This document shows, in pieces, positions 17,378 through 27,065 of a stretch of DNA of 64,000 nt. How positions within the stretch are numbered: the first letter of the stretch is position 1; each line of letters opens with the position of its first letter. The DNA is from Draconibacterium sediminis. Lineage in GTDB: Bacteria; Bacteroidota; Bacteroidia; Bacteroidales; Prolixibacteraceae. Location of the stretch: positions 186,001 through 250,000 of the forward strand of contig NZ_JRHC01000001.1 in NCBI RefSeq assembly GCF_000949475.1. Reading direction: 5' to 3'. The translations under genes and the position numbers were made by a program. The notes beneath the pieces are model-generated. The model was not told the DNA's origin. It was given only the letters and a program-made list of their open reading frames with translations, and ran no database searches.

Positions 17378-18745
17378 TTACGGTTTTAGTTTTAACAAGA
17401 CACTTTGGTGCGCCGAAAGGCTTTGGTCAATAGAGCCGGAAAATTTACCAAGTTCTTCACCCGACCACATATTGAATGCAGAGCATTCGCCATCAATACC
17501 CAGTTTTGAAAGTTCAACACCTACGATCAACGGTTCTTCGCCATCCGAGATATTGAAAAGTGCCAGGTAGATTTCTCCGGTATTTGGATTTTTTGATGTT
17601 ATGGCTACCATACTTTCGTCCTGAAAAAGTTGTTTTACACCGGTGCTTTCGCGGTGCATTTTCAGCACGTCTTCGTTGGTCAACAACGACAGGGTGAATT
17701 CATCGTTACTTGGCAGATCGCCGCCAAACATGAGTGGCGATTTAAAAATTGTAAATAAAGTCATTAACGAATATTGCTCATCCGAAGTCAAACGTGTCAT
17801 ACGATCTTCGCCACGTTCTCCGCGAATTGAAATACGTCCCAGTGGAATCATATCACAATCGGGCCAGGTACCGGGAGCAATTTGCGGATACCATTGTTCA
17901 CATACTTTTATCAGGTTATCGAAATGATGCCAGGTGTCCCAAACATCATCAACCATACGCCACATGTTGGCATGTTCTTTTACATGGTCGGCAGCTGTAA
18001 TGGGTGTTGCACCGGGCGATGTACTTAAAACGATCGGCCGGCCACAGTTGTCGATGGCGTTTCGGATCAGTTCAATTTCTCCCTGGTGGTAGGGACGCGA
18101 CAAGTCGTCGATCTTGATAAAATCGACTCCCCATCCGGCATACATATTCATAATTGAGTTGTAATACTCCTGTGCTCCGGGTTGATCGGCAACAATGGTG
18201 TAATTATCCCGTAACCAGGGGCACTGCAATTCAGTTGAATAAATCTGATCAGCAGTAATTCCGTCGGTTCCTAAAATCGGTAATTTGTTTTCAACCGCAA
18301 CTTTCGGGATACCGCGCATAATGTGGATACCAAATTTTAATCCTTTGCCGTGCACATATTCAGCCAGCTCTTTAAAACCCTTGCCATCGGCAGCCGACGG
18401 GAAACGATTTACGGCAGGTTGGTAACGGCCGTATTCATCGATTACATAGCGCGGATCGGCTTGGTTGTAACCACCGGCTTTGTCATTCTCAACAAACCAA
18501 CGAATATCAACCACAATATACTCCCAGCCGTAATCTTTCATATTTTCGGCCATGTAGTCGGCATTGGCTTTTACCTCATGTTCCTCAACGGTTGGTCCGT
18601 AACAGTCCCAACTGTTCCAGCCCATTGGTGGTGTTTCGGCCCAGGTTTTAAACTCGCCTTTGGCAAACGGCTCCGCTTGTTTTTGATCGTTACATGCAAA
18701 TAATGCAAAAATTATTGCGACGGATAGTAGCTTTAATATCTTCAT
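17378..18745 (-). CDS. GH27-family glycoside hydrolase (alpha-galactosidase / beta-L-arabinopyranosidase-like) lipoprotein
   Basis: The 455-residue protein has a lipobox (FALFAC, Cys18) and a GH27 barrel: TPPMGWNSWDCYGPTV at the start, YIVVDIRWF, KGLKFGIHIMRG, and the nucleophile region VDFIKIDDLSRP (Asp213). The acid/base Asp is expected in RMVDDVWDTW. The C-terminal beta-sandwich follows SPLMFGGDLP. GH27 enzymes remove terminal alpha-galactose or beta-L-arabinopyranose. Its pairing with GH127 favours an arabinose-rich pectin or arabinogalactan target, but that is inference. It is the first gene of the two-gene minus-strand operon. Confidence 0.85.
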   Translation of the reverse strand: MKILKLLSVAIIFALFACNDQKQAEPFAKGEFKTWAETPPMGWNSWDCYGPTVEEHEVKANADYMAENMKDYGWEYIVVDIRWFVENDKAGGYNQADPRYVIDEYGRYQPAVNRFPSAADGKGFKELAEYVHGKGLKFGIHIMRGIPKVAVENKLPILGTDGITADQIYSTELQCPWLRDNYTIVADQPGAQEYYNSIMNMYAGWGVDFIKIDDLSRPYHQGEIELIRNAIDNCGRPIVLSTSPGATPITAADHVKEHANMWRMVDDVWDTWHHFDNLIKVCEQWYPQIAPGTWPDCDMIPLGRISIRGERGEDRMTRLTSDEQYSLMTLFTIFKSPLMFGGDLPSNDEFTLSLLTNEDVLKMHRESTGVKQLFQDESMVAITSKNPNTGEIYLALFNISDGEEPLIVGVELSKLGIDGECSAFNMWSGEELGKFSGSIDQSLSAHQSVLLKLKP

Positions 18746-18790
18746 ATTTTGATTAGTTTTATTGACAACTCAAACATTTCGTACCTCTAA

Positions 18791-18798
18791 CAAAAGTA
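18791..18798 (-). promoter_or_regulatory. Candidate Bacteroidota -7 box upstream of GH27
   Basis: On the minus strand this reads TACTTTTG, a full match to the TANNTTTG -7 element of the Bacteroidota housekeeping sigma factor, 46 bp before the GH27 start. No clear -33 TTTG at ideal spacing is visible. Confidence 0.35.
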
Positions 18799-18898
18799 AA
18801 ACAAACTCCAATTTTTGGAGAGGACATTTCTTAGTAATATGTAGACAAATCGGTAAATAACTTGCACATATTCGTTCTCGTGTAAATTTCAGTGAAAA

Positions 18899-19474
18899 TT
18901 ACATAAGCACTTTATAAATACAGGTATTATTCTTATAAATTGAGCTATTATTATTCCCGCGATGGATTGATGATACCACTTCTGCTTTTACCTTTTTATC
19001 CGCAACAAATGAAAACATGAGTTCGGCAAATCCTTCGGAGCAGTAACATAAAATTGATGAGTCCACTCCTTTTTCCCGGTTTACCATTGGGCAAACACAA
19101 AAATCCTTGTTTTCGTTGGCTAATAATACACCCGTACTTTTATCATATTCAATCTTCCAAAGCCACTCCTTTTCCAAAAATGAAATAAATTTTTCGATAT
19201 TACCTTTATAAGGTTTCAGCACTTTTTCCATTTTCAGATGCCGAAAATGCACCTGTGCACAATTTTTCAAAATTTGTTGCGAAGCTTCGGTGTTATCGTC
19301 GATACTCTTTAAGAGGGTTGAAATCCACTCCTGCATGAGTAATCTTCCGGAATCGGGTTGTACTTCGGCACGCCCGTCATTTGATATAGCCAGAAAACCA
19401 CAAAAACAGGATCCCGCCAGACATGTTTTTTTGATAAAATTTCTGCGGCTGTTGTTCTTCTCATTACTCTCCAT
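18899..19474 (-). CDS. Unknown cysteine-rich protein with a Tat-like signal
   Basis: I do not recognise this 191-residue protein with confidence. It starts MESNEKNNSRRNFIKKTCLAG, a twin-arginine-like motif (SRRNFIKK) followed by a short hydrophobic stretch with CFCGFLA. The second half has paired cysteines (DFCVCPMVNRE, SSILCYCSEGFAELMFSF) that could bind a metal or FeS cluster. The body resembles small DUF6144-like proteins, and I am unsure of that. It sits alone between the GH27 and GH43 genes. A truncated second copy of its 3' end lies directly upstream. Confidence 0.6.
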   Translation of the reverse strand: MESNEKNNSRRNFIKKTCLAGSCFCGFLAISNDGRAEVQPDSGRLLMQEWISTLLKSIDDNTEASQQILKNCAQVHFRHLKMEKVLKPYKGNIEKFISFLEKEWLWKIEYDKSTGVLLANENKDFCVCPMVNREKGVDSSILCYCSEGFAELMFSFVADKKVKAEVVSSIHRGNNNSSIYKNNTCIYKVLM

Positions 19475-19495
19475 CGAAATACAATTTTATTATCG

Positions 19496-19690
19496 CTTAA
19501 ATCTCCGGGAAAATTGCAGAAGCACTTGATAAATACAGGTATTTTTCTAATGAATAAAGGTAATATTGTTCCCGCGATGGATTGATGATACCACTTCTGC
19601 TTTTACCTTTTTATCCGCAACAAATGAAAACATGAGTTCGGCAAATCCTTCGGAGCAGTAACATAAAATTGATGAGTCCACTACATTTTC
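19496..19690 (-). pseudogene. Truncated duplicate of the 3' end of the Cys-rich gene
   Basis: Bases 19496-19682 align without gaps to 18881-19067, shifted by exactly 615 bp, and about 110 bases of the core are essentially identical. The copy encodes VDSSILCYCSEGFAELMF... and then reaches an early TAG after SIHRGNNITFIH. Upstream of about 19690 the similarity ends abruptly, so the 5' two thirds of the paralog are missing. Confidence 0.75.
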
Positions 19691-19982
19691 CCAAGAATAA
19701 AAGGATCATATTTCTGCGAAAGGCTATTTTAATCCAGCCAAAGTTCATCGGATATAAGAAAAACAATATCTTATAATTTTCGAGTTTAATCTTTTGGCAA
19801 AGGAATACCGTCTTATGAATATACATGTCTGTCAGGCATCAGATAGTTGTCATCCGCAAGAAGAGCAGAATTATTTTGTACTTAATACAATATGAATTAG
19901 CTTCGCACAATAAGCTTAATTTTTATAGATTAGGCTTATTGATCTAACAAGAATTTACAACCAACTAAAATGAATTATAACC
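19691..19982. other. Intergenic region upstream of GH43 with two short inverted repeats
   Basis: No gene is visible in this roughly 290-bp stretch. It holds TTGTA-CTTAA-TACAA at 19876-19890 and an AATAAGC/GCTTATT pair at 19909-19915 and 19934-19940. Both could be operators for the GH43-esterase pair. I found no convincing TANNTTTG box. Confidence 0.3.
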
Positions 19983-21599
19983 ATGAATAAATATGAATCA
20001 CGCTCAACCACAGCATTAAAAAGTTTTGTTCTGCTACTCGCACTTTGCCTGAGCATGAACCTGTTTGCGCAAGTCGCACCAAATCCGTTTGCAAAAGCAC
20101 CTGAGCCAAATGCAACAGTAACCTACAATAATCCAATTCTTCCGGGTTTCTATTCCGATCCGAGTGTTTGCCGTGTTGGCGACGATTATTACCTCATCAC
20201 AAGTACTTTTGAATACTTCCCGGGAGTACCGGTTTTTCATAGTAAAGACCTTGTAAACTGGGAACAAATCGGTCATTGTATCCACCGGAAAGAACAAATT
20301 CCAAACGGGCTGAACATTTTTGCTGCAACGCTGCGTTACCACAACGGAACATTTTATATGATCACTACCAACATTAGCGGCGGAGGAAACTTTTTTGTAA
20401 GCGCAACCAATCCGGCAGGTCCGTGGTCCGATCCAATTTGGGTAGATGTTCCGGGTATTGATCCCGATCTGTTTTGGGATGAAGATGGAAAAGCCTACAT
20501 CATCAGTTCGCCTTTTATTTTGTATGAAGTAGACTTAAAAACCGGAAAATTATCGGAAGGCAAAAAAGTTTGGAACGGAACCGGAGGCAGGTATGCCGAG
20601 GGACCACATATTTACAAAAAAGATGGGTGGTATTACCTGATGGCTGCCGAAGGCGGAACCGAGGAAGCACACTCCGAAACCATTGCCCGCAGTAACAGCA
20701 TTTGGGGCCCCTACACCGACAATCCGGCCAACCCAATTTTAACACAATGTAACGCCGCCGGCCAGGGGAAACCTATTCAGGGAATTGGCCATGCTGATAT
20801 TATCCAGGCGCACGACAATTCGTGGTGGATCGTTTTCCATGGCTACCGCAATATTTCGGATAAAACGCACCACATTTTAGGTCGCGAAACCTGTCTGGCA
20901 CCTGCTACCTGGCCCAAAAACGGCTGGCCGGTGGTAAACGGAAACGGAACAGTTGACGTTGAAATGACCTGCCCCACCCTGCCATTAAAACCGGTTGCCG
21001 AGTCTCCGGCTAAAATTGAGTTTGATAACAACAACTTGGGCCTAGACTGGAACTATGTTCAGGCACCGGTAGAAAGTAACTTTTCACTTACCGAAAGAAA
21101 AGGTTTCCTGCGCTTAAAAGGAGCTGCCGAGACAATCAGTACCAATCATACATCAACCTTTGTGGGACGCCGGCTAAAACACCATTATTTCACGGCAACC
21201 ACTCAACTTGAGTTCGATCCGAAAAATGAAAATGAGGAGGCCGGGTTGATTTTGCTTAACAACGGTTCGCACTTCGATATAATGATTAGCAAAAAAGGAA
21301 ACGCCCGAATTCTGACCGTAAAATTGCAGTTTGGACAAACCATTTACACCTCGAAAGAATATACGCTAGAACCGGGTCCGGTAAAACTGCGGGTCAGCGG
21401 CGATAAAACCACTTTTACCTTTTCGTTTGCACAGGGTAACGACGAATTTACCCCCGTTGAAACCGCCGATGCCAAATTTCTGGCAACCGAAACAGTTGGC
21501 TTCTTTACCGGTATTTATGTTGGTTTATATGCCACCGGAAATGGAAAAGCTTCAAAAGCCTACGCCGATTTCGACTGGTTTGAATACCTGAAGAATTAA
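19983..21599 (+). CDS. GH43-family glycoside hydrolase (beta-xylosidase / alpha-L-arabinofuranosidase)
   Basis: The 538-residue secreted enzyme has a signal peptide ending near LSMNLFAQ and a five-bladed propeller. The three GH43 acidic residues are visible: base Asp59 in GFYSDPSVCRVGDDYYLITS, pKa modulator Asp160 in GIDPDLFWDEDGKAYI, and acid Glu206 in YAEGPHIYKKDGWYYL. The C-terminal third (about 335-535) is a concanavalin-like sandwich typical of the GH43 subfamilies acting on xylan or arabinoxylan side chains. It is followed 89 bp later by an esterase gene in the same direction, a common pairing for arabinoxylan. Confidence 0.9.
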   Translation: MNKYESRSTTALKSFVLLLALCLSMNLFAQVAPNPFAKAPEPNATVTYNNPILPGFYSDPSVCRVGDDYYLITSTFEYFPGVPVFHSKDLVNWEQIGHCIHRKEQIPNGLNIFAATLRYHNGTFYMITTNISGGGNFFVSATNPAGPWSDPIWVDVPGIDPDLFWDEDGKAYIISSPFILYEVDLKTGKLSEGKKVWNGTGGRYAEGPHIYKKDGWYYLMAAEGGTEEAHSETIARSNSIWGPYTDNPANPILTQCNAAGQGKPIQGIGHADIIQAHDNSWWIVFHGYRNISDKTHHILGRETCLAPATWPKNGWPVVNGNGTVDVEMTCPTLPLKPVAESPAKIEFDNNNLGLDWNYVQAPVESNFSLTERKGFLRLKGAAETISTNHTSTFVGRRLKHHYFTATTQLEFDPKNENEEAGLILLNNGSHFDIMISKKGNARILTVKLQFGQTIYTSKEYTLEPGPVKLRVSGDKTTFTFSFAQGNDEFTPVETADAKFLATETVGFFTGIYVGLYATGNGKASKAYADFDWFEYLKN

Positions 21600-21688
21600 T
21601 TGAAAGCTACTCCTATACAAAATTGTAAACATTGCCTATCATAAATTATTTGTCGCTATTTTTAACGCCAGCAAAAAAAATTGAACTC

Positions 21689-22522
21689 ATGAAAAGAACA
21701 CTTTTACTTAAAGCAATCATCTTACTGATTGTGGTTACCGGACTGGCACTGCAAACAAAAGCTGCCAGGGTTCAGCACTTAACAACGCATAGCCAATCGA
21801 TGGATAAAGACATAGAAGTAGTTGTAGTTACTCCGGAAGGTTATTCTGATGATAAATCATACCCGGTTTTGTACCTGCTTCACGGTTATAGCGATAACCA
21901 AACCGGTTGGATAACCAAAGTACCTGAAATTAAAAACTATGCCGATCTGTATCAGTTTATTATCGTTTGTCCTGATGGTGCTTTTTCGAGCTGGTATTTT
22001 GATAGCCCGATTGACAAAAACATAAAATACGAAACCTACGTATCGCATGAATTGGTTGATTGGGTAGACGACTCGTTTAGCACAATTGATTCGCGCGAAG
22101 GACGTGCCATTACCGGATTAAGTATGGGTGGACACGGTGCTTTGTATCTTGCTTTCAGAAACCAGGATATTTATGGCGCAGCAGGTAGCTTGAGTGGCGG
22201 AGTTGATATTCGCCCGTTCCCCGATAACTGGGATCTTTCGAAAAGGCTGGGTACTTACGCTGAAAACAAAGACAACTGGGAAGAAAACAGCGTCATCAAT
22301 CTTGTTTACAAGCTAACGCCCGGATCGCTTGAAATATCAATTGATTGTGGCGTAGGCGACTTCTTTTACGGCGTTAACTGCGACTTGCACGAAAAGCTGC
22401 TTGAGCGAAATATTCCACACGATTTTACCACACGGCCCGGCGGACATACCTGGGATTACTGGAAAAACGCTATTGCTTTTCAAAGTGTATTCTTTCACCA
22501 CTTTTTTGAAAAGGCGAAGTAG
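21689..22522 (+). CDS. Secreted alpha/beta-hydrolase esterase (esterase D / feruloyl-esterase-like)
   Basis: The product is about 277 residues from the ATG at 21689 (MKRTLLLKAIILLIVVTG), which begins directly with a signal peptide ending near QTKAA. An ATG 57 bp upstream adds an unlikely leader. The fold markers are YPVLYLLHGYSDNQTGW (oxyanion region), the nucleophile elbow GLSMGGHGAL with Ser145, an Asp in the SIDCGVGDFF region, and the catalytic His in RPGGHTWDYW. Such enzymes cleave acyl or feruloyl groups from hemicellulose. The exact ester is not readable. Confidence 0.8.
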   Translation: MKRTLLLKAIILLIVVTGLALQTKAARVQHLTTHSQSMDKDIEVVVVTPEGYSDDKSYPVLYLLHGYSDNQTGWITKVPEIKNYADLYQFIIVCPDGAFSSWYFDSPIDKNIKYETYVSHELVDWVDDSFSTIDSREGRAITGLSMGGHGALYLAFRNQDIYGAAGSLSGGVDIRPFPDNWDLSKRLGTYAENKDNWEENSVINLVYKLTPGSLEISIDCGVGDFFYGVNCDLHEKLLERNIPHDFTTRPGGHTWDYWKNAIAFQSVFFHHFFEKAK

Positions 22523-22715
22523 TTTAGAATTTATCGCTAATTAAAATTTACGAACCTCACTGATTTATAATTAGATCACCTCGGTTTTGTCTTTTGTTTT
22601 ATCGGGTATCAAATGCAAAAAAATAGCGTTCGAAAAACATTGTTTCATCTATTTTTAAAACTCAAATTGTAATCTTCTAAGAAATATTCATTTTTGTACT
22701 CCTAAAATCAGGACA

Positions 22716-22910
22716 ATGATGGAGCACAATCCAAAATATGAACCACATGCATGTGCCCGATGCGACAGTTTACATACCTGCACCGGAACCTACCACTGCT
22801 GGTGCAACCGGGTAGAAATTCCGGAAAATGTGCGCGATTACGTTATGGCCTGTTTCGATGGTTGCCTGTGCCCCGATTGTATTGAGGAATTAAAAAGAAC
22901 GATTATTTAG
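22716..22910 (+). CDS. Small cysteine-rich CWC protein
   Basis: The 64-residue protein has CARCDSLHTCTGTYHCWCNRV, then CFDGCLCPDCIEEL, matching the cysteine-rich CWC family of presumed zinc-binding small proteins. The start is the first or second of two adjacent Met codons. It stands alone between the esterase and a convergent TonB receptor. The function of the family is unknown. Confidence 0.75.
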   Translation: MMEHNPKYEPHACARCDSLHTCTGTYHCWCNRVEIPENVRDYVMACFDGCLCPDCIEELKRTII

Positions 22911-22937
22911 GGATTCTATACTCAATTAATCTAAATC

Positions 22938-25106
22938 CTACAGAAGATTTATTCTTATCCCGCCATTAAATACAAAACCATCAGATGGCGCCCAGATATC
23001 AGGGAAAGTTGGCGAATTGTACGGTGGCAAAACCAGCGGCTCATAATTGGTCTGAATTACATCGGTAAAATTCTCAAAATTGATAAATGCCGACAGTCGC
23101 TTAAAATGCCGCATTACCATAAATCCCATCATCCAGTAATCAGGTTTTGAGTTGTATTGTTCGTCAAACTGAGTACCTGTATAATACAACTCGTATCCTA
23201 CCGACCATTTTTCCTCCGTTTCGTACATTAGCGCCAACCCGACATTGTGCTTTGGTGTAAGCGGTTTCTGGTTGTTTATATTATCGTATTGAAGTTTGGT
23301 ATTGATAAAGGCATAATTAAAATACAGCTTGAAATCGGCATACGAAAGTTTGCCATTGGTTTCAAATCCTGAGCTTAAAATATTGCCGTCGGCATTTTCA
23401 AAAAAGTAGGTGTTATCGGGCTGGTTTTCTCTTAAAACAAGTGCATCTTTAAGTTGTGTGATGTAAAAAAGTTGATTAATAGAAAAGGTAACTGCATCGA
23501 AAAACACCGTTTTATAATTCAAATCAAAGTTCCCACCTACCGACTTTTCGGGATTCATTTCACCACTTGAAATAGGTTGAATATTGCGGAAATACAGTTT
23601 TTCGGCATCTTCGGTAAAAATCGATGGCAGTTTATACCCCATTGCACCGCCAATTCGTGAAGAAAATTTCTCGGTGGCTTTAAAAAGCAAAGCAATTCTC
23701 GGAAGTACAAACGTACCGTAATCAAAATTGTAATCCGTTCTCAATCCGCCTTCAAACGTAAACTTCGGTCCAAAATCTGTTGTGTTCTGCGCAAAAACAC
23801 CAAGCGTATTGTGGGTATAATCCCTTTTTTCACTGGCATCAACGTTCGTTTCTTTAAACTGCTCGAAATAATGATTTGCACCCAATTGCCAGTCAGACTT
23901 TTCATTTTTGTAAAGGCTGTAATTTATTTCTGAGAAGCCGGATAACTGTTTCCCGGCAAACTGATAATCCGGGATGTTCAACTCTCTGCTAAAATAACTC
24001 ACACTGTTTTTTACAGCTATACTTCGCACATCGTTTGTATTCTGAATTTTAAACTGTGTAGAATACCGCTCCGATGTATTTTTGTCAGAAAAAACATGTT
24101 CCTGAGTTACATTGTGTTTTATCACTTCCATATCACCACCGGTCCGTGTATCGAAAGCCGAGCTGATTCCAAACAATACTTCGGTATTTGAATTGGGGTA
24201 GAAATAAAACTTTGGATTCAGGTTATAGGTGGTCGATTTTGGCAGGTTTGAAAATCCATCATCATCCGGGTCGTATGGAACCTGCTTATCTGCCGATCCA
24301 TAAATGGTAATTCCTGTTTTACTAAATTTTTGCGCATAGAAAAAATTAGCTGTCGATCCCAAAGCGCTGGTTTGATTCAACATGAGGCTTAGCTCCGGTT
24401 TATCTTCTGGAGTAATGGAAACAAGATTCACCAGCCCGGCAATTGCACCACCACCATAAAGCGTTGAATTACTTCCTTTTATCAATTCCACCTGTTTTAA
24501 ATCGAGCGGAGGAATCTGCATAATGGATAAGCCGCCTGCAAACCCGCCATATAAAGGAAATCCGTCTTTTAATATTTGCGTGTATCGGCCGTCCAGACCC
24601 TGAATCCGGATACTCATATTTCCCGAACTCAGCGATGTTTGCTGCATTTGTACCCCGGTGGTTTCCTTTAAAAGCATTCCGATATTGCTGGAGTTCATGG
24701 CAGCTTGTTCGCCTAATTCTTCGCCGGTTATGGCTTCAACACGCGTAGGAATATCTTCGATTGTTCTCGACGATCGGGTGGCAGCCACAATAACCTCTTC
24801 CAGTTCCTCTCCTTCTTCCAGTTCAACAGTGATTGATTTCTTATTATCCTGAGGAAAAACCAGGACTACTTTGCTCTTTTCATATCCGATAAAGGATATT
24901 ACAAACACGGTTTTACCATCGGCTAAATCATTAAATACTGCAATCCCGTTTTCGTGTGAAACCGTTCCGGTTGTTGTTCCTTCAATAACAATATTTGCCC
25001 CGGTTAAAATTTCATCGTTCTCATCTTTAACGGTAAAGGTGACCGAATTCTGAGCCAGAGAATTAAAGGCGAATAGAATTGAAATGACTAAGAAAATATT
25101 TTTCAT
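22938..25106 (-). CDS. TonB-dependent outer-membrane receptor
   Basis: The 722-residue receptor has a signal peptide (MKNIFLVISILFAFNSLAQ), a CarboxypepD_reg-like domain (about 22-100), a TonB-box-like stretch (ELEEVIVAATRSSRTIEDIPT) and a plug domain with VQMQQTSLSSGNMSIRIQGLDGRY and GSNSTLYGGGAIAGLVNLVS. A 22-strand barrel follows, ending GGIRINLL with terminal hydrophobic residues. No SusD or TonB partner is adjacent, and the layout is closer to siderophore, metal or vitamin receptors than to SusC. The substrate is unknown. Confidence 0.88.
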   Translation of the reverse strand: MKNIFLVISILFAFNSLAQNSVTFTVKDENDEILTGANIVIEGTTTGTVSHENGIAVFNDLADGKTVFVISFIGYEKSKVVLVFPQDNKKSITVELEEGEELEEVIVAATRSSRTIEDIPTRVEAITGEELGEQAAMNSSNIGMLLKETTGVQMQQTSLSSGNMSIRIQGLDGRYTQILKDGFPLYGGFAGGLSIMQIPPLDLKQVELIKGSNSTLYGGGAIAGLVNLVSITPEDKPELSLMLNQTSALGSTANFFYAQKFSKTGITIYGSADKQVPYDPDDDGFSNLPKSTTYNLNPKFYFYPNSNTEVLFGISSAFDTRTGGDMEVIKHNVTQEHVFSDKNTSERYSTQFKIQNTNDVRSIAVKNSVSYFSRELNIPDYQFAGKQLSGFSEINYSLYKNEKSDWQLGANHYFEQFKETNVDASEKRDYTHNTLGVFAQNTTDFGPKFTFEGGLRTDYNFDYGTFVLPRIALLFKATEKFSSRIGGAMGYKLPSIFTEDAEKLYFRNIQPISSGEMNPEKSVGGNFDLNYKTVFFDAVTFSINQLFYITQLKDALVLRENQPDNTYFFENADGNILSSGFETNGKLSYADFKLYFNYAFINTKLQYDNINNQKPLTPKHNVGLALMYETEEKWSVGYELYYTGTQFDEQYNSKPDYWMMGFMVMRHFKRLSAFINFENFTDVIQTNYEPLVLPPYNSPTFPDIWAPSDGFVFNGGIRINLL

Positions 25107-25444
25107 ATACGTTGCTTACCTAACTTATCCATAAAAGTAAGTCGAAATGGTTATTACAATCCTACAAAGATTTCATTTTATAATTTATGATCGCAGTTTC
25201 AGCGATTATTATCTCATAGCTCAAGGGAAAAACTTCACAATAATTCCTGGAAAAGGCTTCATGATGTTGTTTAGAATGCTACCAAAAAAAGGAAGAACCA
25301 GATAACTTCTGATTCTTCCTCTCTTAAAATTTGGTTTTTAGATGGAACTAAATTGGAGAAATTACTTTAACGATTTAAACAATTCCATTTATAGAATTTA
25401 AATATCTGGATTTCAACGCTACACGTTTCCTTTTTTTGACAACT
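25107..25444. other. Intergenic region between TonB receptor and GH32
   Basis: The 338-bp gap contains the operon terminator at 25290-25320 and the upstream region of the TonB receptor gene. TAAAAGTA near 25131 reads as a seven-of-eight -7 box on the minus strand. No gene is visible. Confidence 0.4.
25290..25320 (-). terminator. Terminator of the fructan operon
   Basis: AGGAAGAA pairs with TTCTTCCT, and the inner CAGA/TCTG extends the stem. The T-run on the minus strand (from AAAAAAA at 25284-25290) places it as the end of the minus-strand operon that finishes with GH32 at 25445. Confidence 0.75.
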
Positions 25445-27025
25445 TTACCAAATGCTATTTATTCCTGTACACTTCGCGTTCACCAAAGTAAGTGACTGCC
25501 CTTCGGCAAAAACTTTCAGTTTGCTGAAAGGTTGAGAATTAAAAAAGATCTCTGTCATTACCAGATCTCCGCCATCTACAAAAATTTCGGCAGATGCGGC
25601 GTCCACAAAAATTTCAAGTTTTACGGTTGATCCAATTTTGTATGGAGCCACCGATATTCCGGAAAACTGATCAGAAAAGCTCATGTCTCCTGATTGGGTT
25701 CTATCAAACTGAAACTGCTCTGCCGATGCAGAATAGCTGAGTGTGACATTTTCGCCCAATTCATTTTCCAGCAGAATCCCAAATGATTCGGGAAGTGTTT
25801 CTCCCATTTCAAACTCCAGCGACAAGCGACTCTGATTCAAAGTCAAACCTTCTATATCCAGCTCCTTAACTCCCGAAATTTTCAGCGCTTCATCACTATT
25901 CACTGTTGCTGAATTAGCTGTGATCAGCTCAGCCTCTTTTACCGGGCTCGACTTTAAAACGTATTGCTCCTTCTTTTTAATCAGCGAAAGCGTGCGGGGT
26001 AAAGTCATTGCACTGCGCCATTTCTCTGTTGGTACAAGCTGTGCATACGCCCAGTTACTCATCCAGCCCAGGAAAATCCGACGACCGTCTTCTTTTGGCA
26101 CATCCGACCAGGTAACACCGGCGTAATTATCGCGCCCCCAATCTACCCAATTGGTATCTTTTGAGTCGGCAGAAAATTCATGTCCATCAAAATCACCTAA
26201 AAAGTATTGGGTTCCCGAGCCACCATTTGGCCCGCCGGGGTTGATATTCACGATCAACACCCATTTTGTTTCGTCGGTTCCTTCAACCTGCAGCGGGAAT
26301 AAATCGGGGCACTCCCAAACCCCATCGTGTGTTCCGGCATCAATACCAAAATCGCTTTCGTGTTTCCAGTTTTTTAAATCATCGGAAGTATAAATCTGAA
26401 CGTGGTCGTGTGCAGAAAGTACAAGGTTCCACTTTTGAATTTCTTCATTCCAAATCACATTCGGATCCCTAAAATCGCGGTTCCCATCATTTGGAATCAC
26501 CGGATTTCCCTCATATTTTGTCCAGCTTCGCCCTTTATCCAAACTGTAAGCAATGGCCTGCGATTCCACATCAACACCACCGGCCTTTGCAATTTCAGGA
26601 TTATGATAGGTGAAAATTGCTATTAACGGCGGATTTTCAGCCGAACCAAATCCAGAGGTATTGTTCCAGTCAACCACTGCGCTACCGGAGAAAATATACC
26701 CCAAACTGTCGGGATATAGAGCAATGGGCATGTGTTGCCAATGCACCAAATCGGTACTAATTGCATGTCCCCAATGCATAGGGCCCCAAACTGTACTATC
26801 AGGATAATATTGATAGAACAGGTGATATTCTCCTTCGTAATAGACCATTCCATTTGGGTCGTTCATCCATGCCGAATCCGGCGAAAAATGGAATTGCGGA
26901 CGGTATTTTTCGGTGTATGGTTTTGTCGTTTCTTCGGCTTCTGTTGTTTTAGTAGGACCGGAAGAACAGGCCACCGCATACAACAGTAAAATTGCAGCCA
27001 GAAAATTGAAATACTTATGGTTCAT
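25445..27025 (-). CDS. GH32 fructan hydrolase lipoprotein (levanase/inulinase/invertase-like)
   Basis: The 526-residue lipoprotein (lipobox YAVAC, Cys20) has an intact GH32 active site: nucleophile Asp56 in WMNDPNGMVYYEGEYHLFYQ, stabiliser Asp187 in FRDPNVIW, and acid/base Glu238 in VWECPDLFP. The C-terminal beta-sandwich (about 370-520) is complete. GH32 enzymes hydrolyse beta-fructosidic bonds. Placement at the end of a SusCD operon with fructokinase suggests a levan- or inulin-type fructan is digested at or near the cell surface. Endo or exo action cannot be told from sequence alone. Confidence 0.92.
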   Translation of the reverse strand: MNHKYFNFLAAILLLYAVACSSGPTKTTEAEETTKPYTEKYRPQFHFSPDSAWMNDPNGMVYYEGEYHLFYQYYPDSTVWGPMHWGHAISTDLVHWQHMPIALYPDSLGYIFSGSAVVDWNNTSGFGSAENPPLIAIFTYHNPEIAKAGGVDVESQAIAYSLDKGRSWTKYEGNPVIPNDGNRDFRDPNVIWNEEIQKWNLVLSAHDHVQIYTSDDLKNWKHESDFGIDAGTHDGVWECPDLFPLQVEGTDETKWVLIVNINPGGPNGGSGTQYFLGDFDGHEFSADSKDTNWVDWGRDNYAGVTWSDVPKEDGRRIFLGWMSNWAYAQLVPTEKWRSAMTLPRTLSLIKKKEQYVLKSSPVKEAELITANSATVNSDEALKISGVKELDIEGLTLNQSRLSLEFEMGETLPESFGILLENELGENVTLSYSASAEQFQFDRTQSGDMSFSDQFSGISVAPYKIGSTVKLEIFVDAASAEIFVDGGDLVMTEIFFNSQPFSKLKVFAEGQSLTLVNAKCTGINSIW

Positions 27026-27065
27026 CTCTATTCGTTTAAATGGTTTATTTATCGTTTTATTTGAA

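Noticed and set aside
19496-19690. Second functional copy of the Cys-rich protein
   Set aside because: The 5' part is missing and an in-frame stop appears early, so I call it a pseudogene fragment.
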